NCBI RefSeq assembly: GCF_006542625.1
Contig: NW_022097499.1
Span: 1-64,000, forward strand
Source of the DNA: Nomascus leucogenys
Lineage: Eukaryota > Chordata > Mammalia > Primates > Hylobatidae
Direction of reading: 5' to 3'
Length of the DNA: 64,000 nt
Within the stretch, counting starts at the first letter, position 1. Each line of letters opens with the position of its first letter. A program made the translations under genes and the position numbers. Positions 40,207 through 53,268 of the stretch are shown here, piece after piece. The notes below the pieces were generated by a model. That model saw only the letters and a list, made by a program, of their open reading frames with translations. It ran no database searches and was not told the origin of the DNA.

Positions 40207-43200
40207 CGTAATGTTCATCATCGCGGTGATGTCTCCCAAAAGCTTCTTCATCATCAGGGTGGTGACTCCCAGGACCTTTGTCATTGGGGTGGTGACTCCA
40301 AGAAGCTTCATCATCGTTGGGTGCTGACTCCCAGAAGTTTCATCATCGGGTTGGTGAATCCCAGAAGCTACATCATAGTGGTGGTGACTCCCAGAAGCTT
40401 CATCATCGGGGGTGGTGACACCCAGAACCTTAATCATCAGGGTGGTGACTCCCAGAATTTTCATCATCGGGATAGAGACTCCCATAAGCTTCATCATCGG
40501 GTTCATGACCCCCAGAAGCTTCATCGTCATTAGGGTGATGACTCCCAGTAGCTTCAACATCGGGGTGGCAACTCCCAGAAATTTCATCATCATCGGGATG
40601 GCGACTCCCAGAAGGTTCATCATCATTGGGGTGGTGACTCCCAGAAGTTTCATCATTGAGGTGGTGATTCCCAGAATTTCGTCATCGGAGTGCTGACTCC
40701 CAGAAGCTTCATCATTGTGGTGTTGTATCCCAGAAGCTTCATCATTGGGTGGTGACACTCTGAAGCTTCATCATCATCGTGGTGGTGCATCCCTGAAGCT
40801 TCATAAACGTGGTGGTGATTCACAGAAATTTCATCATCATTGTGGTGACTCCCAGAAGCTTCATCATCTTGGTGGTGACTCCCAGAACCTTCATCATTGG
40901 GGTGGTGATTTCCAGAAAACTCATCATCGGGGTGTTGACTCTGAGAAGCTAAATCATTGGGGTGTTGACTCCCAGAAGCTTCATCATCATCAGGGTGGTG
41001 ACTCCAAGAAGCTTCTTCATCATCGGGGTGGTGACTCCCAGAAGCTTCCCTATCATCGGCGTGGTGACTCCTGGAAGCTTCATCATCATAGGGGTTGTGA
41101 CTCCCAGAAGCTTCATCATGGCGATGGTGAAACCCAGAAACTTCATCATGGCGTTGGTGACTCTCAGAAGCTTCTTCATCATTGGGGAGGTGAATCCCTG
41201 AAGCTTCATCATAGGGGTGGTGATTCCCAGAAGCTTCATCATCGTTTTGGTGACTCCAGAAGCTTCATCATTGGGGTGGTGATTCCCAGAAGCTTCATCA
41301 TCGGGGTGGTGACTCCCAGAAGCTTCATCATTGGGGTGGTGATTCCCAGAAACTTCATCACCTGGGTTCTTACTCCAAGAAGTTTCATTATCCGGGTTTT
41401 GACTCCCAGAAGCTTCATAATCTTCGAGATGGAGACTTCCAGAAGCTTCATCCTCATCGGGGTGGTGCCTCCAGTAGCTTCATCATCATTGGGGTGGTGA
41501 ATCCCAGAAGCTTCATCATCATCGTGGTGGTGACTCCCAGAAGCTTTATCATCACAGTGGTGGTGTCTCCCAGAAGCTTCATCATCATCAGGGTGGTGAC
41601 TCCCAGAAGATTCATCATCATCAGGGTGGGGACACCCAGAAGTATCATCACAAGGGTGGTGCTTCCCAAAATCTCCATCATCGGGGTGGTGACTCCCAGA
41701 AGTTTCATCATCAGGGTGGTGATTCCCAGAAGCTTCATCATAGGTTTGGTGATTCTCAGTAGCTTCATCATCAGGGCGGTTATTCCCAGAAGCTTCAACA
41801 TTGGGGTGGTGACCCCTGAAGCTTCTTAATTGGAATGGTGACTCCCAGAAACTTCATCATCGGGGTGTTGATTCTCAGAAGTTTCATTATTGTGATGGTG
41901 ACTCCCAGAAGCTTCATCATGGCGATGTTGAATCCCAGAAGCTTCATCATTGGGGTGATGACTGTCAGATGCTTCAGCATCGTCGGGGTGGTGACTCCCT
42001 GCAGCTTCGTCATCATAGGGTTTGTGACTCACAGAAGCTTCATCATTATCTGGGTGGTGACTCCCAGAACATTCATCATCATCGTGGTGGTGACTTCCAG
42101 AAGTATCATCCGCGAGGTGGTGCTTCCTAAAATCTCCATCATCGGGGTGGCGAATCCGAGAAGTTTCATCATCGGGGTTTTGATTCACAGAAACTTCATC
42201 ATCGAATGGTGACTCCCAGTAGATTCATGATCGTGGTGTTGACTCCCGGAAGCTTCATCATCTAGATGGTGAATCCCAAAATCTTCATCATCAGAGTGGT
42301 GACTCCCAGAAGCTTCGTCATCATTGTGGGGAATCCCAGAAGCGTCATCATCATGGTGGTGACTCACAGAAGCTTCATCATCATCGGGGTGGTGACTCCC
42401 AGAAGTTTTGTCATCGAGGTGGTGAGTCACAGAATCTTCATCACTTGGGCGGTGTCTAAAAGAAGCTTCATCATCCTCAGGGTGGTGACTCCCAGAAGCT
42501 TCATCATCGGGGTGGTGACTCCCAGTAGCTGTATCATCATTGACGTGGTTACTCCCAGAAACTTCATCATCATCAGGGTGGTGACTCCCAGAAGTTTCAT
42601 CATCGGGGTGGTGATTCCCAGAAATTTCTTCATCTGGGTGGGGACTCTCAGAGTTTTCAACATTGGGATTATGACTCCCAGAACCTTCATCATCTTTCGG
42701 GTGGTGACTCCCAGAAGCTTCATCATCATCGGGGTGGTGACTCCCAGAAGTTTTGTCATCATAGGCGTGGTGACTCGCAGAAGCTTCATCATCTTCGGGG
42801 TGATGACTCTGAGAATCTTCATCATCATTGGGGTGGTGATGCCCAGAAGCTTCATCATCATCGGGGTGGTGACTCCCAGAAGCTTCATCATAACTGGGGT
42901 GGTGAATTCCAGAAGCATCATGATCGAGGTGGTGCTCCCAAAATCATCATCGGGGTGGCAAATCCCAGAAGTTTCATCATTGGGGTGGTGATTCCCAGAA
43001 GCTTCATCTTCAGGTTGGTGACTCCCAGAAGCTTCACCTCAGAGTTATGACTCCCAGAAGCTTCATCATCCCGGTGGTGGTGACTCCCAAAACTTCATCA
43101 TCATCGGTGTGGTGTCCCCCAGAAGCTTCATTAACATTGGTTTAGTGATTCCCAGAAGCTTCATCATCATAGGGGTGGTGACTCTCAGAAGCTTCATCAT

Positions 43201-43955
43201 CAGGTTGGTGACTCCCAGAAGCTTCATGATGGTGGTGGTGAATCCCAGAAGCTTCATTATTGGGGTGGTGACTCACAGAAGCTTCTTCATCATCGGGAGG
43301 TGAGTCCCTGAAGCTTCATCATCGGGGTGGTGATTCCCAGAATCTTCATCATTGGGGTGGTGACTCCCAGAACCTTCATCATCAGGGTGGTGATTCCCAG
43401 TAACTTCCTCATCTGGGTGGTGACTCCGAGAAGCTTCATCAACAGGATTTTGACTCCCAGAAGCTTCATCATCTTAGAGTTGGAGACTCCCAGAAGCTTC
43501 ATCATCATCGGGGTGGTGACTCCCAGAAGCTTCATCATCATTGGGGTGGTGAATCCCAGAAGCTTCATCATCATCCAGGTGGTGACTCCCAGAAGCTTTA
43601 TCATCATAGGGATGCAGTCTCCCAGAAGCTTCATCATCATCGGGGTGGTGAATCCCGGAAGCTTCGTCATCGATGTGGTGACTCCAAGAAGCTTCATCAT
43701 CATCGGGTGGTGACCCCCAGTAGCTTTGTCATCATCAGTGTGGTGACTCCCAGAAGCTTCATCGGGTTGGTGAATCCCAGAAGCTACATCATTGGGGGGT
43801 GACTCCCAGAAGCTTCATCATTGAGGTGGTGACTCCCAGAGTTTCGTCATTGGTGTGGTGAATTCCAGAAGCTTCGTCATTGGGGTGGTGACTCCGAAAA
43901 GCTTCATCATCAGGGTTATGAATCCCAGAAGCTTCATCCTCTGGGTGGTGACTCC
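40207..43955. repeat. HOR copy 2 of the 36-48 kb tandem set
   Basis: Landmarks repeat those of copy 1: GTTCATGACC 40501 (offset 3617), the ATGGTGAAACCC unit near 41125, the CTCC pair near 41663 and 42126, and GTGTCTAAAAG 42452 (offset 3679). Over 37346-37585 versus 40962-41201 the two copies encode the same 79 residues in one frame with a single difference, so they are close relatives. Confidence 0.82.
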
Positions 43956-46900
43956 CATAATTTTCATCATCGCGGTGATGTCTCCCAAAAGCTTCTTCAT
44001 CATCAGGGTGGTGACTCCCGAAGCTTCGTCATTGGGGTGGTGACTCCAAGAAGCTTCATCATCGTTGGGTGCTGACTCCCGGTAGCTTCGTCATCATTGG
44101 TGTGGTGACTCCCAGAAGCTTCATCATCGGGTTGGTGAATCCCTGAGGCTACATGATAGGGTGGTGACTCCCAGAAGCTTCATCATCGGTTGGTGACACC
44201 CAGAACCTTAATCATCAGGGTGGTGATTCCCAGAAATTTCATCATCGGGATAGTGACTTCCATAAGCTTCATCATCGGGTTCATGACTCCCAGAAGCTTC
44301 TTCGTCGTTAGGGTGGTGACTCCAAGAATCTTCAACATCGGAGTGGCGACTGCCAGAAATTTCATCATCATTGGGATGGTGACTACCTGAAGCTTCAACA
44401 TCATCGGGGTGGTGACTCCCAGAAGCTTTATCATTGAGGTGGTGATTCCCAGAATTTCATCCTCGGGGTGCTGACTTCCAGAAGCTTCATCATTGTGGTG
44501 TGGTATCCCAGAAGCTTCATCATTGGGATGGTGACACTCTGAAGCTTCATCATCATCGTGTTGTTGACTCGCAGAAGAATCATGATCGGGTGGTGCTCCC
44601 AAAATCTTCATCATTGGGGTGGGAAGCCCAGAAGTTTCATCATCGGGGTGGTGATTCCCAGAAGCTTCATCATCGGGGTGATGACTTCCAGAAGTTTCAT
44701 CATCAGGGTTTTGACTCCCAGAAGCTTCATCATATTCAAGGTGGAGACTCCCACAAGCTTCATCATCATCTGGGTGGTGACTCCCAGAAGCTTCTTCATC
44801 ATTGGTGTGGTGACTTCCAGAGGCTTCCTTATCATTGGCATGGTGACTCCCAGAAGCTTCATCATCATAGGGGTGGTGACTCCCAGAAGCTTCATCATGG
44901 CATTGGTGAAAGCCAGAAGCTTCATTATTGCGGTGGTGACTCTCAGAAGCTTCTTCATCATCGGAGAGGTGAATCCCTGAAGCTTCATCATAGGGGTGGT
45001 GATTCCCAGAAGGTTCATCATCGTTTTGGTGACTCCCAGAAGCTTCATCATTGTGGTGGTGATTCCCAGAAGCTTCAACATCTGGGTGGTGACTCCCAGA
45101 AGCTTCATCATTGGGGTGGTGATTCCCAGAAACTTCGTCATTAGGGTGGTTACTCCAAGAAGTTTCATTATCCGGGTTTTGACTCCCAGAAGCTTAATAA
45201 TCTTCGAGATGGAGACTCCCAGAAGCTTCATCATCATCAGGTGGCAACTCCCAGTAGCTTCATCATCATTGGCGTGGTGAATCCCAGAAGCTTCATTATC
45301 ATCGGGGTGGTGACTTCCAGAAGCTTTATCATCACAGTGGTGGTGTCTCCCAGAAGCTTCATCATCATCGGGGTGGTGACTCCCAGAAGATTCATCATTA
45401 TCGGGGTGGTGACCCCAGAAGTATCTCAGGGGGTGGTGCTTCCCAAATCTCCATCATCGTGGTGGTGACTCCCAGAAGTTTCATCATCGGGGTGGTGATT
45501 CCCAGAAGCTTCATCATAGGTTTGGTGATTCTCAGAAGCTTCATCATTGGGTGGTTATTCCCAGAAGCTTCAACATTGGGGTGGTGACCCCTGAAGCTTC
45601 TTAATTGGGATGGTGGCTCCCAGAAACTGCATCATCGTGGTGCTGATTCTCAGAAGTTTCATCATCGTGATAGTGACTCCCAGAAGCTTCATCATTGGGG
45701 TGATGACTCTCAGAGGCTTCATCATCATCGGGGTGGTGACTCCTTGTAATCTTCATCATCATAGGGTTTGTGACTCACAGAAGCTTCATCATTATCTGGG
45801 TGGTGACTCCCAGAATATTCATCATCATCGGGGTGGTGACTCCCAGAAGTATCATCTGTGGGGTGGTGCTTCCCAAAATCTCCATCATCAGGGTGGCAAC
45901 TCTGAGAAGTTTTATCATCAGGGTGGTGATTCACAGAAGCTTCATCATCAGATGGTGACTCCCAGAAGATTCATCATCGGGGTGTTGACTCCTGGAAGCT
46001 TCATCATCTAGATGGTGAATCCTGAAATCTTCATCATCGGGGTGGTGACTCCTAGAAGCTTCATCATCAGTGTGGGAATCCCAGAAGCCTCATCATCTGG
46101 TGGTTACTCACAGAAGCTTCATCATCATGGGGTGGTGACTCCCAGAAGTTTCATCATCGAGGTGGTAAGTCACAGAAGCTTCATCATTTGGGTGTCTAAA
46201 AGAAGCTTCATCATCATCGGGTTGGTGACTCCCAGAAGCTTCATCATCGGGGTGGTGACTCCCAGAAGCTGCATCATCATTGACGTGGTTACTCCCAGAA
46301 ACTTCATCATCATCAGGGTGGTGACTCCCAGAAGCTTCATCATCGGGGTGGTGATTCCCAGAAATTTCATCATCTGGGTGGTGACTCTGAGAAGCTTCAT
46401 CATCAGGTTTATGACTCCCAGAAACTTCATCATCTTTTGGATGGTGACTCCCAGAATCTTCATCTCATCGGGGTGGTGACTCCCAGAAGTTTTATCATCA
46501 TAGGCATGGTGACTCCCAGAAGCTTCATCATCTTCGGGGTGATGACTCTGGGAATCTTCATCATCATCGGTGTGGTGATGCCCAGAAGCTTCATTATCAT
46601 CGTGGTGGTGAATCCCAGAAGCTTCATCATAACCGGGGTGGTGACTCCCAGAAGCATCATGATCACGGTGGTGCTCCCAAAATCTTCATCATTGGGGTGG
46701 CAAATCCCAGAAGTTTCATCATCAGGGTCATGATTCCTAGAAGCTTCATCATCAGGGTGGTGACTCCCAGAAGCTTCATCATCAGAGTTTTGACTCCCAG
46801 AAGCTTCATCACCTTTGAGGTGGAGACTCCCAGAATCTTCATTATCCTGGAGGTGGTGACTCCCAAAACTTCATCATCATCGGTGTGGTGACTCCCAGAA

Positions 46901-47462
46901 TCTTCATTATCATCGGTTTAGTGATTCCCAGAAGCTTCATCATCATAGGGGTGGTGACTCTCAGAAGCTTCATCATCAGGTTGGTGACTCCGAGAAGCTT
47001 CACCATGGTGGTGGTGAATCCCAGAAGCTTCATTATCTGGGTGGTGACTCTCGGAAGCTTCTTCATCATCGGGAAGGTGAGTCCCTGAAGCTTCATCATC
47101 GGGGTGGTGATTCCCAGAAACTTCATCATCGTTTTGGTGACTCCGGGGAGCTTCATCATCGGCTTGGTGATTCCCAGTATCATCATCATCGGGGTGGTGA
47201 CTCCCAGAACCTTAATCATCAGGGTGTTGATTCCCAGTAACTTCCTCATCTGGGTGGTGACTCCGAGAAGCTTCATCATCAGGATTTTGACTGCCAGAAG
47301 CTTCATCATCTTAGAGATGGAGACTCCCAGAGCTTCATCATCATTGGGGTGGTGACTCTCAGAAGCTTCATCATCAGGATTTTGACTCCCAGAAGCTTCA
47401 TCATCTTAGAGATGCAGTCTCCCAGAAGCTTCATCATCATCGGTGTGGTGACTCCCAGAAGC
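43956..47462. repeat. HOR copy 3 of the 36-48 kb tandem set
   Basis: Landmarks: GTTCATGACT 44279 (offset 3778 from copy 2), the CTCC pair near 45440 and 45870, and GTGTCTAAAAG 46192 (offset 3740). The segment 44600-45000 is also copied near 52.5-52.9 kb (the ATTCAAGGTGG unit at 44734 and 52680, offset 7946), which shows exchange outside simple tandem order. Confidence 0.75.
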
Positions 47463-48020
47463 TTCATCATCATCGGGGTGGTGAATCCCAGAAGCTTCAT
47501 CATCATCCGGGTGGTGACTCTCAGAAGCTTTATCATCATAGGGATGCAGTCTCCCAGAAGCTTCAACATCATCGGGGTGGTGACTCCCAGAAGCTTCGTC
47601 ATTGGGGTGGTGACTCCCAGAAACTTCATCATCGGGTTGGTGAATCCCAGAAGCTACATCATAGTGGTGGTGACTCCCAGAAGTTTCATCATCGGGGTGG
47701 TGACACCCAGAACCTTAATCATCGGGGTGGCGACTCCCAGAATTTTCATCATCGGGATAGTGACTCCCATAAGCTTCATCATCGGGTTCATGACCCCCTG
47801 AAGCTTCATCATCATTAGGATGGTGACTCCCAGAAGCTTCAACATTGGGGTGGTGACTCCCAGAAATTTCATCATCATCGGGATGGTGACTCCCAGAATC
47901 TTCATCATCATCGGGGTGGTGAATCCCAGAAGCTTCATCATCATCCGGGTGGTGACTCCCAGAAGCTTTATCATCATAGGGGTGCAATCTCCCAGAAGCT
48001 TCATCATCATCGGGGTGGTG
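47463..48020. repeat. Partial fourth HOR copy
   Basis: GTTCATGACC returns at 47786 (offset 3507), and the surrounding units from about 47600 match copies 1-3. The F landmark expected near 47463 is missing. In its place is a segment with GATGCAGTCTCCC units, which also occur at 39861, 43611 and 47411. The copy stops near 48020, where block D begins. Confidence 0.65.
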
Positions 48021-51000
48021 ACTTCCTGAGGATTCATCATCGAAGTGGTGATTCCCAGGAGATTCATCATTGTTGTGGTGACTCCCAGAATCTTCATCAT
48101 TGGGGTGTTGACTCCTAGAAGCTTCTTCATTGGGGTGGTGACTCCCAGAAGCTTCATCATCGGGGTGTTGATTCCCAGAAATTTCATCATCTGGGTGGTG
48201 ACTCTGAGAAGCATCATCATTGGGGTTATGACTCCTAGAAGCTTCATCATCTTTGGGGTGGTGACTCCCAGAAGATTCAACATCATTGTTTTGGTGACTC
48301 CCAGAAGCATCATCATCATAGGTGTGGTGGCTACCAGAAGCTTCATCATCTTTGGGGTGGTGAATCCCAAAGATTCATCATCATCATGGTGGTGACGCCC
48401 AGAAGCTTCATCATATCCGGGTGGTGATGCCCAGAAGCATCATGATCGGGTTCGTCACTCCCAGAAGCATCATGATCGGGGTGGTGCTCCCAAAATATTC
48501 ATCATTGGGGTGGCGAATCCCAGAAGTTTTATCATCAGGGTGGTGACTCCCGGAAGCTTTTTCATCAGGGTTTTGACTCCCAGAAGCTTCATCATCTTCG
48601 AGGTGGAGACTCCCAGAAGCTTCATCATCATCGGGATGTTGACTCCCAAAAGTTTCATCATCTTCGGGGTGGTGACTCCCAGAAAATTCATTATCATCGG
48701 CCTGGTGACTCCCAGAAGCTTCATCATCATAGGGGTGGTGACTCCCAGAAGCTTCATCATCAGGGTCGTGACTCCCAGAAGCTTCATCATCATCAGGATG
48801 GTGACTCCCAGAAGTTTCATCATTGGGGTGGTGACTCCCAGAAGTTGCATCAACGGGGTGGTGTCTCCAAGAAGCTTCATCATCATCGGGTTTGTGACTC
48901 CCAGACGCTTCATCATCATCTGGTTGATGACTTCCATAAGCTTCATCGTCAGGTTGGTGACTCAGAATCTTCATCATCGGGGTGGGGATTCACAGAAGCT
49001 TCATCATCGGGTGGTGACACGCAGAATCTTCATCATCGAGATGAGGACTCCCAGAAGCTTCATCATCATCAGGGTGGTGACTCCCAGAAGCTTTATCATT
49101 GGAGTGGTGACTCCCAGAAACTTCATCATCATGGGGTGGTGTTTCCCAGAAGCTTCATCATCATCAGGGTAGTGACTCCCAGAAGATGCATCATCATGGT
49201 GGTGACTCCCAGTTGCTTCATCATCATTGGGGTGGTGACTCCAAGAATCTTCATCATCTGGGTGGTGATTCCAAGAAGCTTCATTATCGTGGAGTTGACT
49301 CACAGAGGCTTCATCTTCGTGGTGGGGACTCCCAGAAGCCCCATCATTATAGGGGTGGTGACTCACTGAAGATTCATCTCATCAGGGTGGTGACTCCCAG
49401 AAACTTCATAAAGGGGTGGTTACTCCCAGAAGCTTCATCATCATCAGGGTTGTGACTCCAAGAAACTTCATTATCATGGGGGTGGTGACTCCCAGGATAT
49501 TCATCATCGGGGTGGTGAATCCGAGAAACTTCATCATCGGGTTGGTGGCTCCAAGAAGCTTCATCATTGGGGTGTTGACTCCCAAATGATTCATCATTGG
49601 GATGGTGATTCCCAGAAGCTGCATTATCGGGTTGGTACTCCCAGAAGCTTCATCAACGGGGTGGTGACTCCCAGAAGCATCATCATCTGAGTTGTGATTC
49701 TCAGAAGATTCCTCATTGGGGTGGTGACTCCCAGAAGCTTCATCATCGTGGTGGTGACTCCCAGAAGCATTATCATCTTTGCGATGTGACTCCCAGATGC
49801 TTCGTCGTCATCGTGGTGGTTACTACCATCAACTTCATCATCGGGTGGTAACTCCCAGAAGATTCATCATCATCGGTGTGGTGACTCCCAGAAGTATCAT
49901 TAGCGGGGTGGTGCTTCCCAAAATCTTCATCATCGGGATGGTGACTCCCAGAAGATTCATCATCGTGATGGAGATTCCGAGAAGCTTCATCATCGGGAGG
50001 TGACTCCCAGAAGCATCATCATCGGGGTGGTGATTCTCAGAAACTTCATCATCAGGTTGGTGATTCCCAGAAGCTTCATCATTGGGGTGGTGACTCCCAG
50101 AAGCTTAATCATCAGGGTGGTGATTCTCAGAAGCTTCATCATCAGGGTGGTGATTCCAAGAAGCTTTATCATTGGGGTAGTGACTCCCAGAAGCTTCATC
50201 ATTGGGTGGTGACTCCCAGAAACTTCATCATTGGGGTGTTGATTTTCATGTTTCATCATTGGGTGGTGACTCCCAGAAGCTTCCCCATGGCGGTGGTGAA
50301 TCCAAGAATCTTCATCATGGGGGTAGTGACTCTCAGAAGGGTCATCATCATCGCGGTGGTGATTCCCTGAAACTTCATCATTGAGGTGGTGATTCCCTGA
50401 ATCTTCATCATCGTTGTGGTGACTCCCAGAAACTTCATCGTCGGGGTGGTGACTTCCAGAAGCTTCATCATCGGGGTGGTGATTCATAGAAACTTCATCA
50501 TCTGCCTGGTGAGTCCGAGAAGCTTCATCATTGGCGTTTTGACTCTCAGAAGCCTCATCATCTTTGGGGTGGTGACTCCCAGAAGCTTCTTCGTCATCGG
50601 GTTGGTGACTCCCAGAAGCTTCATCATCACTGGGGTGGTGACTTCCAGAGGCATCATGAGCAGGGTGGTGCTGCCAATATCTTCATCAGGGTGGCAAATC
50701 CCAGAAGTTTCATTATCGGGGTGGTGATTCCCAGAAGCTTCATCATCGGGGTGATGACTCCCAGAAGCTTCATCATCAGGGTTTTGACTCCCAGAAGCTT
50801 CATCATCTTCGAGGTGGAGACCCTCAGAAGCTTCATCATCATCGGGGTGGTGACTCCAAGGGCTTTATTATCATCGGGGTGGTGACTCCCAGGGCTTATT
50901 ATCATCGGGGTGGTGACTCCCCGAAGCTTCATCATCAGGGTGTTGACTCCCAGAAACTTCATTATGGCTGTGGTGAATCACAGAAGCTTCCTCATCGGGG

Positions 51001-51400
51001 TGGTGACTCCCAGAAGCTTCCTCATTGGGATGGTGATTCCCAGAAATTTCATCATCTGGGTGGTGACTCTGAGAAGTTTCATTAACGGGGTTATGACTCC
51101 CAGAAGCCTCATCATCTTCTAGATGGAGACGCCCAGAGACTTCATCATCATCGGGGTGGTGACTCCCAGAAGCTACATAATCATCATGTTGGTGAATCCC
51201 AGAAGGTTCATCATAATCGTAGCGGTGACTCCCAGAAGCTTCATCATCATAGTGGTGGTGTCTCCCAGAAGCTTCATCATCATCGGGGTGGTGACTCCCA
51301 AAAGCTTCATCTTCATCTGGGTGGTGACACCCAGATGTGTCATTATGGGGTGGTGCTTCCCACAATGTCCATCATCAGGGTGGTGACTCCCTGAATACTC
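48020..51400. repeat. About 3.4-kb segment duplicated from 31.5-34.9 kb (right copy)
   Basis: This is the partner of the segment at 31.5-34.9 kb; the landmarks are listed there. It directly follows the partial fourth HOR copy, so block D is joined here to a different neighbour than at 31.5 kb. This suggests the segment moved as a piece or that HOR types were joined by unequal exchange. Confidence 0.72.
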
Positions 51401-51770
51401 ATCATCGGGGTGGTGATTCTCAGGATATTCATCATCATTGTGGTGACTCCCAGAAGCTTCATCAACATCAGGGTGTTGACTCCCAGAAGCTTCATCATCG
51501 GGGTGGTGACTCCCAGAAGCTTCATCATCGGGTGGTGATTCCCAGAAATTTCATCACCTTGGTGGTGACTGTGAGAAGCATCATCATTGGTGTTATGACT
51601 CCCAGAAGCTTCATCATCTTTGGGGTGGTGACTCCCAGAAGCTTCATCGTCATAGGAGTGGTGACACCCAGAATCTTCATCATCATCGGGGTGGTGACTC
51701 CCTGAAACTTCATCATCATCGGGGTGGTGACTCCCTGAAACTTCATCATCATCGGGGTGGTGACTCCCAG

Positions 51771-53268
51771 AAGCATCATGATCGGGGTGGTGCTCCCAAA
51801 ATCTTCATCATCGGGGTGGCGAATCCCAGAAGTTTCATCATCGGGGTGGTGATTCCCAGAAGCTTCATCATCGGGGTGATGACTTCCAGAAGTTTCATCA
51901 TCAGGGTTTTGACTCCCAGAAGCTTCATCATATTCGAGGTGGAGACTCCTAGAAGCTTCTTCATCATCGGTGTGGTGACTCCCAGAAGCTTCGTTATCGT
52001 CCGCATGGTGACTCCCAGAAGCTTCATCATCATAGGGGTGGTGACTCCCAGAAGCTTCATTATGGCGTTGGTGAAACCCAGAAGCTTCATCATCGTGGTG
52101 GTGACTCTCAGAAGCTTCTTCATCATCAGGCAGGTGAATCCTTGAAGCTTCATCATAGGGGTGGTGATTCCCAGAAGCTTCATCATCGTTTTGGTGACTC
52201 CCAGAAGACTCATCATCGGGGTGCTGATTCCCAGAAGCTTCATCATCGGGGTGGTGACTCCCAGAAGCTTCATCATTGGGGTGGTGATTCCCAGAAACTT
52301 CATCATCTAGGTAGTTACTCCAAGAAGTTTCATTATCTGGGTTTTGACTCCCAGAAGCTTCATCATCTTCGAGATGGAGACTCCCAAAAGCTTCATCATC
52401 ATCAAGGTGCTGACTCCCAGAATCTTCATCGTCATAGGAGTGGTGACACCCAGAAGCTTCATCATCTTCAGGGTGGTGACTCCCAGAAACTTCATCATCA
52501 TCGTCGTGGTGACTCCCAGAAGCATCATGATCGGGGTGGTGCTCCCAAAATCTTCATCATCGGGGTGGGAAACCCAGAAGTTTCATCATCGGGGTGGTGA
52601 TTCCCAGAAGCTTCATCATCGGGGTGATGACTTCCAGAAGTTTCATCATCAGGGTTTTGACTCCAAGAAGCTTCATCATATTCAAGGTGGAGACTCCCAC
52701 AAGCTTCATCATCATCTGGGTGGTGACTCCCAGAAGCTTCTTCATCATCGGTGTGGTGACTCCCAGAAGCTTCATCATCATAGGGGTGGTGACTCCCAGA
52801 AGCTTCATCATCATAGGGGTGGTGACTCCCAGAAGCTTCATCATGGCGTTGGTGAAAGCCAGAAGCTTCATTATTGCGGTGGTGACTCCCAGAAGCTTCT
52901 TCATATTCGGGGAGGTGAATCCCTGAAGCTTCATCATAGGTGTGTTGATTCCCAGAAGCTTCATCATCGTTTTGGTGACTCCCAGAAGCCTCATCATCTG
53001 GATGGTGATTCCCAGAAGCTTCTTCATTGGGGTGGTGATTGCCAGAAGCTTCATCATCATTTTGGTGACTCCCAGAAGCTTCATCATCAGGGTGGTGATT
53101 CCGTGTAACTTCCTCGTCTTGGTGGTGACCCTGAGAATCTTCATCATAGGGGTTTTGACTCCCAGAAACTTCATCATCTTCGAGATGGAGACTCCCAGAA
53201 GCTTCTCCATCATCGGCGTGGTGACTCCCAGAATCTTCATCATCAGGGTGGTGACTCCCAGAAACTTC
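51771..53268. repeat. About 748-bp tandem duplication
   Basis: The junction unit AAGCATCATG followed by GTGCTCCCAAAATC occurs at 51771 and 52520 (offset 749), and the ATTCGAGG/ATTCAAGG unit at 51932 and 52680 (offset 748). The second copy is nearly the same as 44.58-44.98 kb and shares its ATTCAAGG and CCCACAAGC variants, which the first copy lacks. The second copy is therefore closer to the distant segment than to its neighbour. Confidence 0.8.
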
